From Microstegium vimineum (taxonomy: Eukaryota > Streptophyta > Magnoliopsida > Poales > Poaceae): 64,000 bases of DNA. Below the pieces are notes generated by a model, which was not told the DNA's origin, ran no database searches, and saw only the letters and a program-made list of their open reading frames with translations. Numbering within the stretch: position 1 is the first letter of the stretch; every line of letters starts with the position of its first letter. Positions 54,627-64,000 of the stretch are shown here, piece after piece. The stretch spans positions 5,802,527-5,866,526 of the forward strand of contig CM039130.1 in the NCBI GenBank assembly GCA_022036555.1, read 5' to 3'. The position numbers and the translations under genes are program-made.

Positions 54627-55066
54627 TCTTTTATGATCTAGTTACATATTTACATGCATATATTTCTCGATGTAATTGAATAGTATGGAACTAACAGAGC
54701 TGACGGTCGTTCAATCGGTTGGACACACAATGCAACAAATTACCATAGAGCAAAGACAACCTCTAACAAGGTTATGTTCGTTTCGCTGAAATTTAGTTTA
54801 TGTTGAATGCTTATGCTGATTTGTTATGAGAAAAACAATATTTTTTTGCTGAAAAATAGTGCTGATAAACAAGATCATATATAACAAAGTAACACAAATT
54901 GATATATGCATGCCCTCGATCTAATAACCAAGGTAGGGTTCTAGATAAATTGTTAGGGGGAACAAGAAGATCAAACACCGTGACTCCGTGAGAACATGTA
55001 CGTAATAATTAAATTAGTGTACTAACATGTATAGTGACGCGTGGCCTACACCAAAATAACTATATA
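54626..55066. other. Intergenic, no gene recognised
   Basis: AT-rich sequence without recognisable element ends or coding potential. Confidence 0.4.
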
Positions 55067-55325
55067 CTCCCTCCATTCCAAATTGTAAGTCATTTCATGA
55101 ATCTTTGAGAGTCAAAACATTTTAAATTTGACCAAAGATTATAGTGAGAAACATAAAGATTTATGACATCAAATAGGTATAGTATGAAAATATAACTAAT
55201 AAAGATATAATGATACTTAGTTGGTATTAAATATGTTATTATCATATTATATATATTTGATCAAACTTTATAAACTTTGACTATCCAAGATTTCTGGAAT
55301 GACTTATAATTTAGGATAGAGGGAA
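55067..55325. mobile_element. Stowaway MITE
   Basis: TA at 55065-55066 and 55326-55327. Left end CTCCCTCCATTCCAAATTGT, right end on - TTCCCTCTATCCTAAATTAT, followed by AAGTCATT on both sides. 259 bp. Confidence 0.88.
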
Positions 55326-56030
55326 TAGTATATAAACGCATCGATCTGTTGACTATCAGATCATTAGCCAGTACGTGCCGACGTGTGCCAAGTCGATCTT
55401 TTGCTTTGACGACGTGTACTGCATGTGAGATGTTGTTGTCATCCCCAGCTGGTTCCTGCACGTAGTACGGAGAGGATTATATTACTTAATCGTTGTTTTG
55501 AGCAGGGGCCGGGTTCGTGTCGTGTCGTGTCGTTCCTCTACTAGCTCCCGCAGATCCGTCATCCGTTGTATGTGTGTGTACCGAAGACTATGAGTAGTAG
55601 TATAAAATTGGCGGCAAAATAAAGCAAGATTTTGCCGTCTTGTCGGGTAACAAGCTAGCTAGTACTGTAGCTAATAAGTGATCGACCTGCGTAGGTGACG
55701 ACTTTGACAATATTATATACAAATCAGATCCGGATCCAAATCCAATTAACTACGGACTCTACTCCACGTCACAGATATGTATATGCATGTACCATATACT
55801 CTACGGAGTATGTACGTGGTGTTGTGCAGACGACGAGACGTGCATTGCATACTTTAGTTTGTGTTGTGCACTTGTGCGTGTCTATCTTGCTACACGTAGT
55901 GTGTGTATATATATATATATATATCAGCTAGGAAGCAGCACAGCAGATACTTTTGGCGCCAGGACATGGGGCATCATGCATGCATATAATATGTATTGTT
56001 ATATTCTAGATCATGTGACAGATCAGCATG
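55326..56030. other. Intergenic, no gene recognised
   Basis: It contains a tcgtgtcgtgtcgtg pentamer run near 55517-55532 and a short TA run at 55906-55924. Short open frames have no recognisable family. Confidence 0.4.
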
Positions 56031-58485
56031 TATTTAGGGCGTGTTTGCTTTGACCCTGAGAATCTCGTCTGGGCCAGGCAGCACCTCCAGGCGTCCAATT
56101 TCCATCGCCGACACGGTCCCTTTTCATCGTCGCCGCTCCGCATCTCCTGAACGCCTCTTCGTCCACAGCAGCCGAATCAACAGCCTCATGACTAGGTAAC
56201 CACATCGATTCCTGCTGTATTCATTGTTTGGTTGTTGATTTCGTTTGTACCAGCTATTGTTGCCTTAGGTCGTGCCTCATTTAGGGTTACGATTTGGTGT
56301 CCTACCATTTTGTGGTTATCTAGGGTTAGGATTTAGTCCTCAACGTTGTCTTCAGTTCATTTCCCTATCCAAATTAATTTAGACTAATTGATAGAGACTA
56401 ATTTCTCTTGCCTATTTCCTTCAAGTGATGAAGTGCTATTTCATGAGACTGATTTCTTTGGTCGTTGCCTTCGGTTCATTTCGCTATCCAAATTAATTTA
56501 GACTAATTGAGAGACTAATTTCTTTTGCCTGTTTCCTTCAGGTGATGAAGTGCTATTTCTAATTTAGACTAATTTCTTTTGCCTATTTCCTTCAGGTGAC
56601 GAAGTGCTATTTCGTGAGACTGATTTCTTTGGTCGTTGTTGCCCCTTGCCCGTGCAGTGATGACGTGCTGTTTCATACCGTTTCTGTCACCAGCTACGAT
56701 TTCCACAGCAGCTGTTGTTTTGGTCACTTCTTTTTTTAACGCTTCCATTTCTGCTCATATATTCCTGCCATTTAATTTTGTTTGTGCTAATTTTGTTTTG
56801 CTCATTGCAATTGATCAGAGCCATCCTGATATGTCCTCAATCAGTAAAGTTTTTTTTGTACTGTCATATTTGAACCTGCAGACATCAATTGCTTTCCTCC
56901 TCCAGGTGTGGTGCCCAGTTGGTGTTTATTAGTGATTCCGCCAATAGATGTTGCTTCTACAAGGCATTGCCTCTGGGTGAGTACATTGTGTTTTCATTTT
57001 TTCTTGACCTTCCAATCCATGTGTTTCCTACCTTTTGCCATTCCAGCTATCAACAAAGCTTTTGGCTTTGCCTACAAACTAATTGATGGTATATTGCAGT
57101 TGTTACTACATGTCCCAGGTCTTATAAATGTGACTCAATAAAGCTTACCGTCCTATGTGCTCCGCTACATTGACCACCACAGTAGCCGTGTAGGCTACCT
57201 CTATGGTGCCATCGATTACTATAAATATGGTCATCTCCTCAATTTGTTGATCTGCCATACTTATTGGTGCATGACTGAACGGGTAATTTCCTCTTCTATG
57301 CTTTCTACAGGGGATCGGAATTGTTGAATCTCAAATTTCAGTTTATCATGCATCCTCTCCATATTTTGATCTGCTAGGTTACTTTGCTTTTGTGAGTACA
57401 CTTCTAAGATCTGGGATCAACTTCTTTTATACATGTGTACACTGCCTCTTCCTTTCCGCAGCCATATTGGAGCAAACAAGTGTTTGACAGGTCAGCTCCC
57501 TACTTGATCAGACCTTCAAATTTCTTACAGAGTATTACATGGCCTATTGTGTGTTTACCCTTTTTCGGAGTTGCTATCTTCAAACTCAAATACATTGAGA
57601 CTGATTTTACTGAATTATGTGGTGTGTTACAGGCAGCCTCTACCTATTGAATCCTGATTGTTTGCTTCACAAAACACCATATGAGTGCCTCTGAAACACT
57701 CTACTGCCTATGAATTGCACAATTCCATTCATAAATCAGAAGACATGCGACAAATATGTAGGGTCCTAAAACCAGATTCCATACAGGTTATAATTACATT
57801 CACAGTTTGCTCTGTTACCAATGTGGAAAAAAAATTGAACTACGTTTCATTGGACCACACGACATAGTTAACAAGATTGTTGCTTCATGCTACCCACTGT
57901 AAAAAAACACTTCATACCTATTTGAGAAGATTGTACTTTGTCCAATCTAACCTGTTTCCGTACCACCATTTCTGGCGAACAAACCCCATTATTTCACATC
58001 GGCCTTTTTATATAATCAGATTCATGTTTGCTCCGTACTCCATTCTACATTTCTACTGCACCACTTTGTTGTCATCAGGCGATATGCCCTATATCCAACA
58101 AAAAAAAAAATTCCCAATAAAATGTTGTGTTTGTTTCTTTTACTTTTACCGTGAAGTTAGTTTAAACCTCCTTTTCGACAGGTGCACAGGTATCAATTGT
58201 TTCAAACGGGGCGAGCCTACATTTTTGTTCAACAAATATGCAAGATCAGCCATCAGCACCTGTCCGATCAAGCACCAAAACTACTTGCTTTCGTCGTCCT
58301 GCTCTCCAATCCCTGTAGAAAATATGTCATTATACAAAACTAAATGTTATATTGTACGTTGCATGCTACAGCTACTGTACTACCACCGCATGTTACTACC
58401 AACATTTTGGTGCTTCTTGGTCTGTGTTATATATATGCCACCTTTGGCACTGCACCCATATCTGCTGGACACGTGTGTGGACCTG
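56031..58485 (+). other. Possible Helitron body with exon-like segments, no gene recognised
   Basis: The left part (56040-56200) is GC-rich and ends ATGACTAG|GTAACC, like a leader exon with a donor. Downstream are ttgcag- and ttccag-type acceptors and small open stretches, for example CGAQLVFISDSANRCCF at about 56905-56955. None matches a family I recognise. The 250-codon frame at 57877-58629 crosses the Helitron terminus and is composition-driven. A Helitron 3' end follows at 58486-58515, but no 5' end could be set. Confidence 0.35.
56340..56640 (+). repeat. Tandem repeat, three diverged units
   Basis: Units near 56350, 56468 and 56560 share AATTTAGACTAATT, TGCCTATTTCCTTCA and GTGATGAAGTGCTATTTC in the same order. 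The last unit is shorter. Confidence 0.85.
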
Positions 58486-58515
58486 CCTGCGCGAAGCGCA
58501 GGGTTACCTGCTAGT
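58486..58515 (+). mobile_element. Helitron 3' terminus
   Basis: A perfect CCTGCGC-GAA-GCGCAGG hairpin (58486-58502), an 8-nt spacer and CTAGT at 58511-58515, followed by T. This is the canonical Helitron end. Confidence 0.85.
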
Positions 58516-59270
58516 TTCACTTATTCGCCTAGAGACATAGCAACTTTTCTTAGTCAAATGTTTATTCAGAACAACTCATCAATTAATTTAGAGCCTGTTT
58601 TGGTTGATGCCATAGTTTACTATGCCTAATAACGTTTAGCAAATTATTGCTGTCACAAATCGTATGTAGTGTGACAGCCAAAATTGCATACACACTTAGG
58701 ACAAAGTTTAATAAGAAAAGTGTGGCGCGCGACATTTGTGCCCATATTTGTACTTAGGTCAAAATTGCATACACACTCACGGATAATATGAGTACTTCCT
58801 TTCCCTTGGGGTTCCTGATTGCTCGGTCTCACGGATTGTCTCGTCTTCTTCTAAACGACCGCAGTTTGGTTTGCAGAAGCCAGACTTCACTTTGACATGG
58901 TCTTGAGACTCCTGATTCTTGAAGAATTGCAGCAACAGACTACGGAAGAGAGACTTCTTCCATTTCTAGCTTCTTGAGATAACAAGATCCTCCAAGCTAA
59001 CGCTGTTCTTGGGCAGATATATACATACAGAATCAATGGAGGGACACTGCTGTTATCTTTCAGGCCACCCATTGTGTGCTTAGGTAGCCAGCATATGAAA
59101 TCGAAACAAAATATTGCATACATACATGGGTGTAGTGTAGGACCTCATAAGCTCATATGCAGAGAACACCAGCACCAGTACCAGAGCCAAACAGGCGAAT
59201 AAAATAGCATACCGTTGCAGCACAACGTGCAAATAAAGGCATTGTGATGCATCTAGGTGACATCAGAACA
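58516..59270. other. Intergenic downstream of the endosulfine gene
   Basis: A direct repeat CAAAATTGCATACACACT occurs at about 58679 and 58763. No gene or element end is recognised. Confidence 0.4.
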
Positions 59271-59274
59271 AGTC

Positions 59275-59280
59275 TTTATT
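59275..59280 (-). terminator. Poly(A) signal of the endosulfine gene
   Basis: On - it reads AATAAA, about 330 nt after the stop codon, within ATAATAAAGACTTG. The likely cleavage site is 10-30 nt further on. Confidence 0.6.
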
Positions 59281-59608
59281 ATGAGTATATCAGCTTCTTC
59301 AGCTCAACGGGAGTTTCGAGTTTGCATACAGGTTCAGGTACACCAATGTAAACATCGCAACCAACATTGTTTCAGGCATCCCAAGGACACCAACAGCCCA
59401 GTAGTGTAGCGGACACTAAATAGTATACCACAAACTCACATCCAGTTCAATCTGCACATCTCAACCTCACCCTCACCCTCAACGGGATTGCATGCTTGAC
59501 CGAGTCCACACTACTTATTACCAAGGCAAAAAGTTTTTTTTAGTGTGAGGGCGGCAAATGGCATCTTCTGTATAAAAGGAGTACACTGCAGCTATGCTGG
59601 GCATATGC

Positions 59609-60837
59609 TTATTCCTTGTTCTTGTCCTCGGCGGGTTCTCCTTGCTGGCTTGGTTCTCCTTGCGGGACCAGATCCTCAGGAGACAAGTTCAAAGTCTCTG
59701 CGAGGGAAAATAACAATCATCTGTGGTAAATATAGGAAATATAAACGCCAAAACATTACTGATTCGCTAGTTGAAGTAGTAGTACCGTCACTGTCCGCAG
59801 ATGCATAGGAAGTTCGACGGGCACGGGCATTCTGTTGAGTAGGCTGAGAGCAGAATTGATGTGGAAACATTCAAGTCAAGAAATTAACTTGGCATGACAT
59901 AGCAATGCAATTAAGACACATAATTCCTCTATATGGGACTTGCTACAGGGTTATGATGTGGTCTCAAGCTTATATAAGTATAAGGTATCAAATAATTAGG
60001 ACATACGAGTATAATGTGTTAATATTGCCTCCCATATCAACTTTGATAAAGTCAATATGCTACAAGACAATTATATGCATCTGGAACTATCTTATACCAT
60101 AAAAAATGCTGAGATTTTCTCAACCATGTGCCCCATGCTTAAACTGAATAGACCATCATGCATCTGATGCGAATAGAAGTTGCTACCTGAAGCTTCGGTC
60201 GAAGTGCTTCAAGAGGACCTTTAGGCTTGTTGGGAACACCACCTTGCTGAAAGAGCAAAAAGACAAGAACATATATCACACTCCTCTCATTAATTAATAT
60301 GAAAACTGAATTATATTAGGGGGGAAATCTACTACCTTTCCTAGAGCCCAATCAGCAGAATCAAAGTAAGCTCGTTCATGATCCTGATAAGATGTTTCAA
60401 TTTAGGATCATATTAGTATAGTGAAAAGAATGTAAATATGCTGAGCTCTACAACATAACACAGTTTAAGTAGTCACAGAAAAGCAGTGACATCATAAGGC
60501 AATGTTATTGACCTTAGATATAAGTGGAGTCTTTCTGGGCAATATTCCTCCATACTTTTTCTTAATTACTGCCTCCTGCAAAAACACGTAAGTAGCAGTG
60601 AGCCAGTTAGAAAGCAAACCATACAACTTTACAACTACATGAAACAAAGGCTATGCGAATACTATAAATACACATAAACAAGAGAGAAATGATGATGCCA
60701 AAAGGCAGTACCTCTTCTTGTCGTGAGGGCATCCCACTCACTTCTTTCTGGTCTTGAACTTCTTCTAGTTTTTTATCTGAAGCATCTCCTTCAACACTCA
60801 CTTGGGCAGGTGCATCATCAGATGCCATCCCAGACAT
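59609..60837 (-). CDS. ENSA: Endosulfine/ARPP19-family PP2A-B55 inhibitor, six coding exons
   Basis: Coding exons on - are 60837-60712, 60575-60513, 60383-60336, 60246-60187, 59843-59786 and 59697-59609. They join in phase to 147 residues, all with GT-AG borders. The exon with ATG 60837 starts at 60849 after CTCTTGCAG, so at least one 5' UTR intron lies upstream. The endosulfine core (about residues 48-99) has KKKYGGILPRK, DHERAYFDSADWALGK and a proline/lysine-rich end. Ser72 in FDSADW corresponds to the Greatwall-phosphorylated serine of animal FDSGDY. RRTS (108-111) is a PKA-type site. The N-terminus is acidic and the C-terminus (residues 119-147) is plant-like and disordered. Once phosphorylated, family members bind and inhibit PP2A-B55 and so affect mitotic control. 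The gene appears intact. Confidence 0.93.
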
Positions 60838-61142
60838 AGTAAACTTGAGCTGCAAGAGAGAGTTCAACTACATGATTAGTTCATATCCATGACTCAAGAT
60901 GGTGATCGGGATAATTTAAGATGTAAAGGTAACAGATGCACATATGTGAGGCAAATCATTCCAGATTACCAAGTGCTCATATTTTCTTTTAAAAAGATAA
61001 TTATTTTCCTTTGTGGCACAGCAGGAGAGCATGACCATAAATTAAACAAGGGGTCTAATGACAACTCTGTGTACTATACCAACATTGATTTCCATCAAAC
61101 ATGGTTATAAGAATGCATTCAAAATTTCAAACAATAAACTAC

Positions 61143-61173
61143 CTTCAACAGATGATTAATAGAAGAGCAATGC
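61143..61173 (-). other. Candidate small 5' UTR exon of the endosulfine gene
   Basis: On - a 31 nt stretch lies between acceptor TTGACTTGCTCAG and donor GAAG|GTAGTT. It is upstream of the first coding exon. Support is splice signals only. Confidence 0.25.
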
Positions 61174-61624
61174 CTGAGCAAGTCAAAGGGACCACAGGAA
61201 TGAGGACTGCAGACAAACTTGCTATCAACAACAATCTCAGCCCTAAAGATCCCCAGTCAGATATGTTTCATAAGGTTAAGTCATGTTGATGACAGAAAGT
61301 TACCATCAGGTCATTAGACAAGACAACAACAAAAGCTAGTTTTAACCACTACCAAATATACCGGAGATTAACTACTGTTCATATCTACAAGACAGTCTAG
61401 AAATTATGTTGGATATCCTTTGTCTTTGTTAGTCACCATAAAACTTTGTTGTTTTGCATTAGTATAACTTCCAGTAGCCAAATGAACCAAGCAAATTATG
61501 TTCAGAAACACACTTAGCCAAAGCCGGTTTGAGAAAAAATCATTCACTGAGACCACCTTTCAGAAAAATTTTAGGAGTGACACATTTATTGTTGGAAACT
61601 TATCTATTAACATTATTTTCTTAC

Positions 61625-61702
61625 CAGAACTGGCATCAGATTTTGCGTTAGAAAGCGTGCTTCGGATTTGCTAGCAACTCCTCTATAACAAGACTTCACC
61701 AG
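61625..61702 (-). other. Candidate 78 nt upstream exon of the endosulfine gene
   Basis: On - it lies between TTTGTCTGCCAG and CTG|GTAAGA, both good splice signals, and one frame is open throughout. It could be a leader or alternative exon. No transcript evidence is available. Confidence 0.3.
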
Positions 61703-62100
61703 CTGGCAGACAAATTTATGTATCAAAATATGCAGGCCCACGTTACCAGATTGTTTGGTTTGACATATTAAATGCAGAAACTAAGTCAAAAGCATTTGAT
61801 AGTGCAAAACTAAAATTGTGAACAAATCAAGTGCAAAGGAAATGGTTAACTCATCCACTTTCTTTAAAGCATTCATGTTTTACTACATTGTCATCACAAA
61901 GGCCAAAAGGGAATGACATATTTTTCCTGTGTCCTTCAACTGATATCTTTTTCATAGTTCGGCACATGAGATGATCAGTGAGCAAAAATCTTACTTTTTT
62001 TTTCTCAAATTCAGCAAACATGTTTCCTATCACAGGATTGAATTCACTGGCTATGCAGCATCGATGCAAATATGTGTATCACCAGTACCACCAATACATG

Positions 62101-62589
62101 CATATGGTATTTTCTCCCAGAAGATGGTACAGGGATACATTTTACAAGTTTTCCAGAAAATAAGTAACAGTGCACATCAACTATAACAGCAGAAAGAATA
62201 TATTAGCTTGCGATTATGCTGTTTCATTCTATCCTCAGGCATAAGCTTCCATTCCTATGAGCCAAGGGCCAACAATTTCAGATGCTCCACAGTGCACTTT
62301 TCTGTCCAGCGCGGCACTATCAACACCGCACGACTTGCTCTCTGCATATGGTATTTTCTCCCAGAAGATGGTACAGGGATACATTTTACAAGTTTTCCAG
62401 AAAATAAATAACAGTGCACATCAACTATAACAGCAGAAAGAATATATTAGCTTGCGATTATGCTGTTTCATTCTATCCTCAGGCATAAGCTTCCATTCCT
62501 ATGAGCCAAGGGCCAACAATTTCAGATGCTCCACAGTGCCACTTTTCTGTCCAGCGCGGCACTATCAACACCGCACAACTTGCTCTCTG
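62101..62589. repeat. Recent 244 bp tandem duplication
   Basis: Unit 1 is 62101-62344 and unit 2 is 62345-62589. Both start CATATGGTATTTTCTCCCAG. By eye they differ at only about three positions, including one single-base indel (cacttttc/ccacttttc). Confidence 0.95.
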
Positions 62590-63410
62590 CACTTTGAATA
62601 GGTGACAAGTGATAGGTCTTGGACGATAAAAACAAACTTCTGTGACAGGGCCTATTCGTGGGAAGCTGGTGCTTTCTGCAAAAACTACTGGTCCAAAAAG
62701 CTCACTTGGTGGTCTGAGAAGCTATCCTGTTTAGCAACCCAATTTTCGGAACCCAGCTAGTGGCCTGTATAGTGAACTTGAAGGGTGGAATGCATGAAAT
62801 ACCCTCTGTGGGTAATGGATGGCTGATTGAAAGCGCTGTACCACATGACCCTTAAGATTTGTTAATGGTGATTATTTAGTTCAAAGGTTTCAGTTTTCAT
62901 AATGAAATGTAACATTGCAATTACTCCATATAATTTGGAATGTTTCGCTGTGTTTACCAAGCATGACACAAAAGGAAACCCTTGACATGACGTGTGTTTC
63001 TTGCACAACATACAAAAACCTACTTGAAGCTAACATGTGTCAATCACATACAGAATAGTCAGTTCATTATCAAGGGGTTGGGACACCTGAAACAGGCCAT
63101 TTTAAAGCACTATCACTACCGACAAAGAGACAGCACATTTGCGCTGTCCTCGAACAAATTTCATCTATAATAATAAGCAAACAGCTAGCATGCCATTTCC
63201 ACTGTCATTGAACATATTTTACTACAAACAAAGAACACAAGGCATTTGCTATTCGTAAATCCATCATGTCCACCACACTAAATGTTGTATTAATTTCAAA
63301 TCGCGCATTTCATGTCTGTGCCAGGCTGCCAGCATCTCACAGGTGGATAAATCGACACAAGGCAATTGTTTCCTTTCCCTATCTGGAACTCGTTTACAGC
63401 CACTGGCTAA
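62590..63410. other. Intergenic or intronic, no gene recognised
   Basis: 62590-62735 continues the repeat family seen at 63640-64000 (actggtccaaaaagctcact). The remainder shows no coding potential or element ends. Confidence 0.4.
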
Positions 63411-63639
63411 ACGGAGAGGTGGTGGGAGGCAGCACCAATCATACTGTGTGGGGAGCGGGAGTGGAGGAGCGGCGGCGAGCCGAGGGCGCAGGAGCCCAGT
63501 GGATTCGGGCCTGTGCTGGTCTCCTGCTGCAGAATGGGGAGGGGGCGGATGGGGAGCCTGGAGCGGGAGCAGGGAGGAGCAGGAGGCGTCGATCTGGAGC
63601 TCAACGAGGAAGGGCGGGTGCCAGAGCAGCAGGGGGGCG
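63411..63639 (-). other. GC-rich block, possible leader exon or promoter
   Basis: About 230 bp of GC-rich sequence in AT-rich surroundings. It could hold a promoter and first exon of the endosulfine gene, but no donor is convincing. Overlapping frames on both strands are composition-driven. Confidence 0.25.
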
Positions 63640-64000
63640 CTGGTACACGGATACATTTTACTAATTTTCAAGAAAATAAGTAATAATGCACATCAACTAT
63701 AACAGTAGCTTGTGATTATGCTGTTTTGTTCTATCCTCAGGCATAAGCTGCCATTTCTATGAACCAAGGGCTAAGCAGCATTTCAGATGCTCCACAGTGC
63801 CACTTTTCCGTCAAGCGCGTGCACTATCAGCACCACACTACTTGCCCTCTGCACTTTGAATAGCTGACGAGTTATAGGTCTTGGACGACAAAACAAACTT
63901 CCGTCACAGAGCCTGTTTGGGGAAGCTGCTGTTTTTTTGAAAAAGGTACTGGTCCAAAAAGCTCACTTGGTAGTCCGAGAAGCTACTCATCTGAGATTCT
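63640..64000. repeat. Third, diverged copy of the 62.1-62.7 kb repeat
   Basis: It shares GGATACATTTTAC, GCACATCAACTATAACAG, TTCTATCCTCAGGCATAAGC, TCAGATGCTCCACAGTGCCA and CTGGTCCAAAAAGCTCACTT in order with 62129-62735. It runs off the end of the window. Confidence 0.88.

Larger units (their letters stand above)
60850..62100. other. Leader intron/upstream region of the endosulfine gene
   Basis: AT-rich sequence that is probably intronic on -, because the first coding exon is preceded by an acceptor. Apart from the two candidate exons at 61143-61173 and 61625-61702, nothing is recognised. Confidence 0.45.

Noticed and set aside
57877..58629. 250-codon + strand frame as a gene
   Set aside because: It crosses the Helitron terminus, has a Cys/Tyr/Phe-rich AT-driven composition and matches no family I know.
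1..64000. Integrated plant pararetrovirus or other viral sequence
   Set aside because: Reverse transcriptases belong to a Ty3/gypsy element with LTRs and integrase and to a LINE; no caulimovirid movement or coat protein motifs were seen.

Overview
The window is plant nuclear DNA. Split genes with GT-AG introns, Tat-lineage Ty3/gypsy, L1-type LINE, Helitron, CACTA, Mutator-like, Tourist and Stowaway elements point to a grass, probably a panicoid (PACMAD) one. The species cannot be fixed from sequence alone. Only three host protein genes are well supported; most of the rest is layered transposable-element DNA.

Layout. 1-1400 is retrotransposon-derived repeat plus a MITE stump. 1654-18684 looks like a Helitron whose interior holds a 14.9 kb Tat-lineage retrotransposon (2406-17282). 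That element has a truncated 5' LTR, a decayed gag-pol on + and a decayed antisense gene on - (9978-14241) with its own TATA box and four intron-like gaps. A second short Helitron (18685-19360) abuts the first head to tail. Its 3' end lies next to the 5' exon of a PDCD2-like gene, which runs on + from about 19.4 kb to beyond 31.5 kb. The first intron of that gene holds an antisense 6.4 kb L1-type LINE (about 19746-26138), another intron holds a Tourist-like MITE, and its 3' UTR holds a Mutator-like element (31650-33132).

33-37 kb is intergenic DNA with a duplicated segment and MITE and hAT remnants. 37285-38805 (-) is an intronless seven-blade WD40 gene of the JINGUBANG type. Just upstream of its promoter lies a diverged tandem duplication of non-coding DNA, copy A about 39.4-42.9 kb and copy B about 42.9-46.9 kb. 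Each copy has collected different transposons, so each serves as a pre-insertion reference for the other.

47-58.6 kb is gene-poor: Stowaway and Tourist-like MITEs, a CACTA element (48489-51459) containing a solo LTR (49196-51076), a long TA microsatellite and a Helitron 3' terminus at 58511-58515. 59609-60837 (-) is a six-coding-exon endosulfine/ARPP19-type PP2A-inhibitor gene. 62.1-64 kb holds a near-identical 244 bp tandem duplication and a third, diverged copy.

Function. The three host genes (ribosome-assembly factor, WD40 scaffold, phosphatase inhibitor) have no evident shared pathway. The main biological interest is how transposons meet the PDCD2-like gene, the spliced antisense gene inside the retrotransposon, and the insertion history recorded by the tandem duplication. 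No search could be run, so family names rest on motif recognition.
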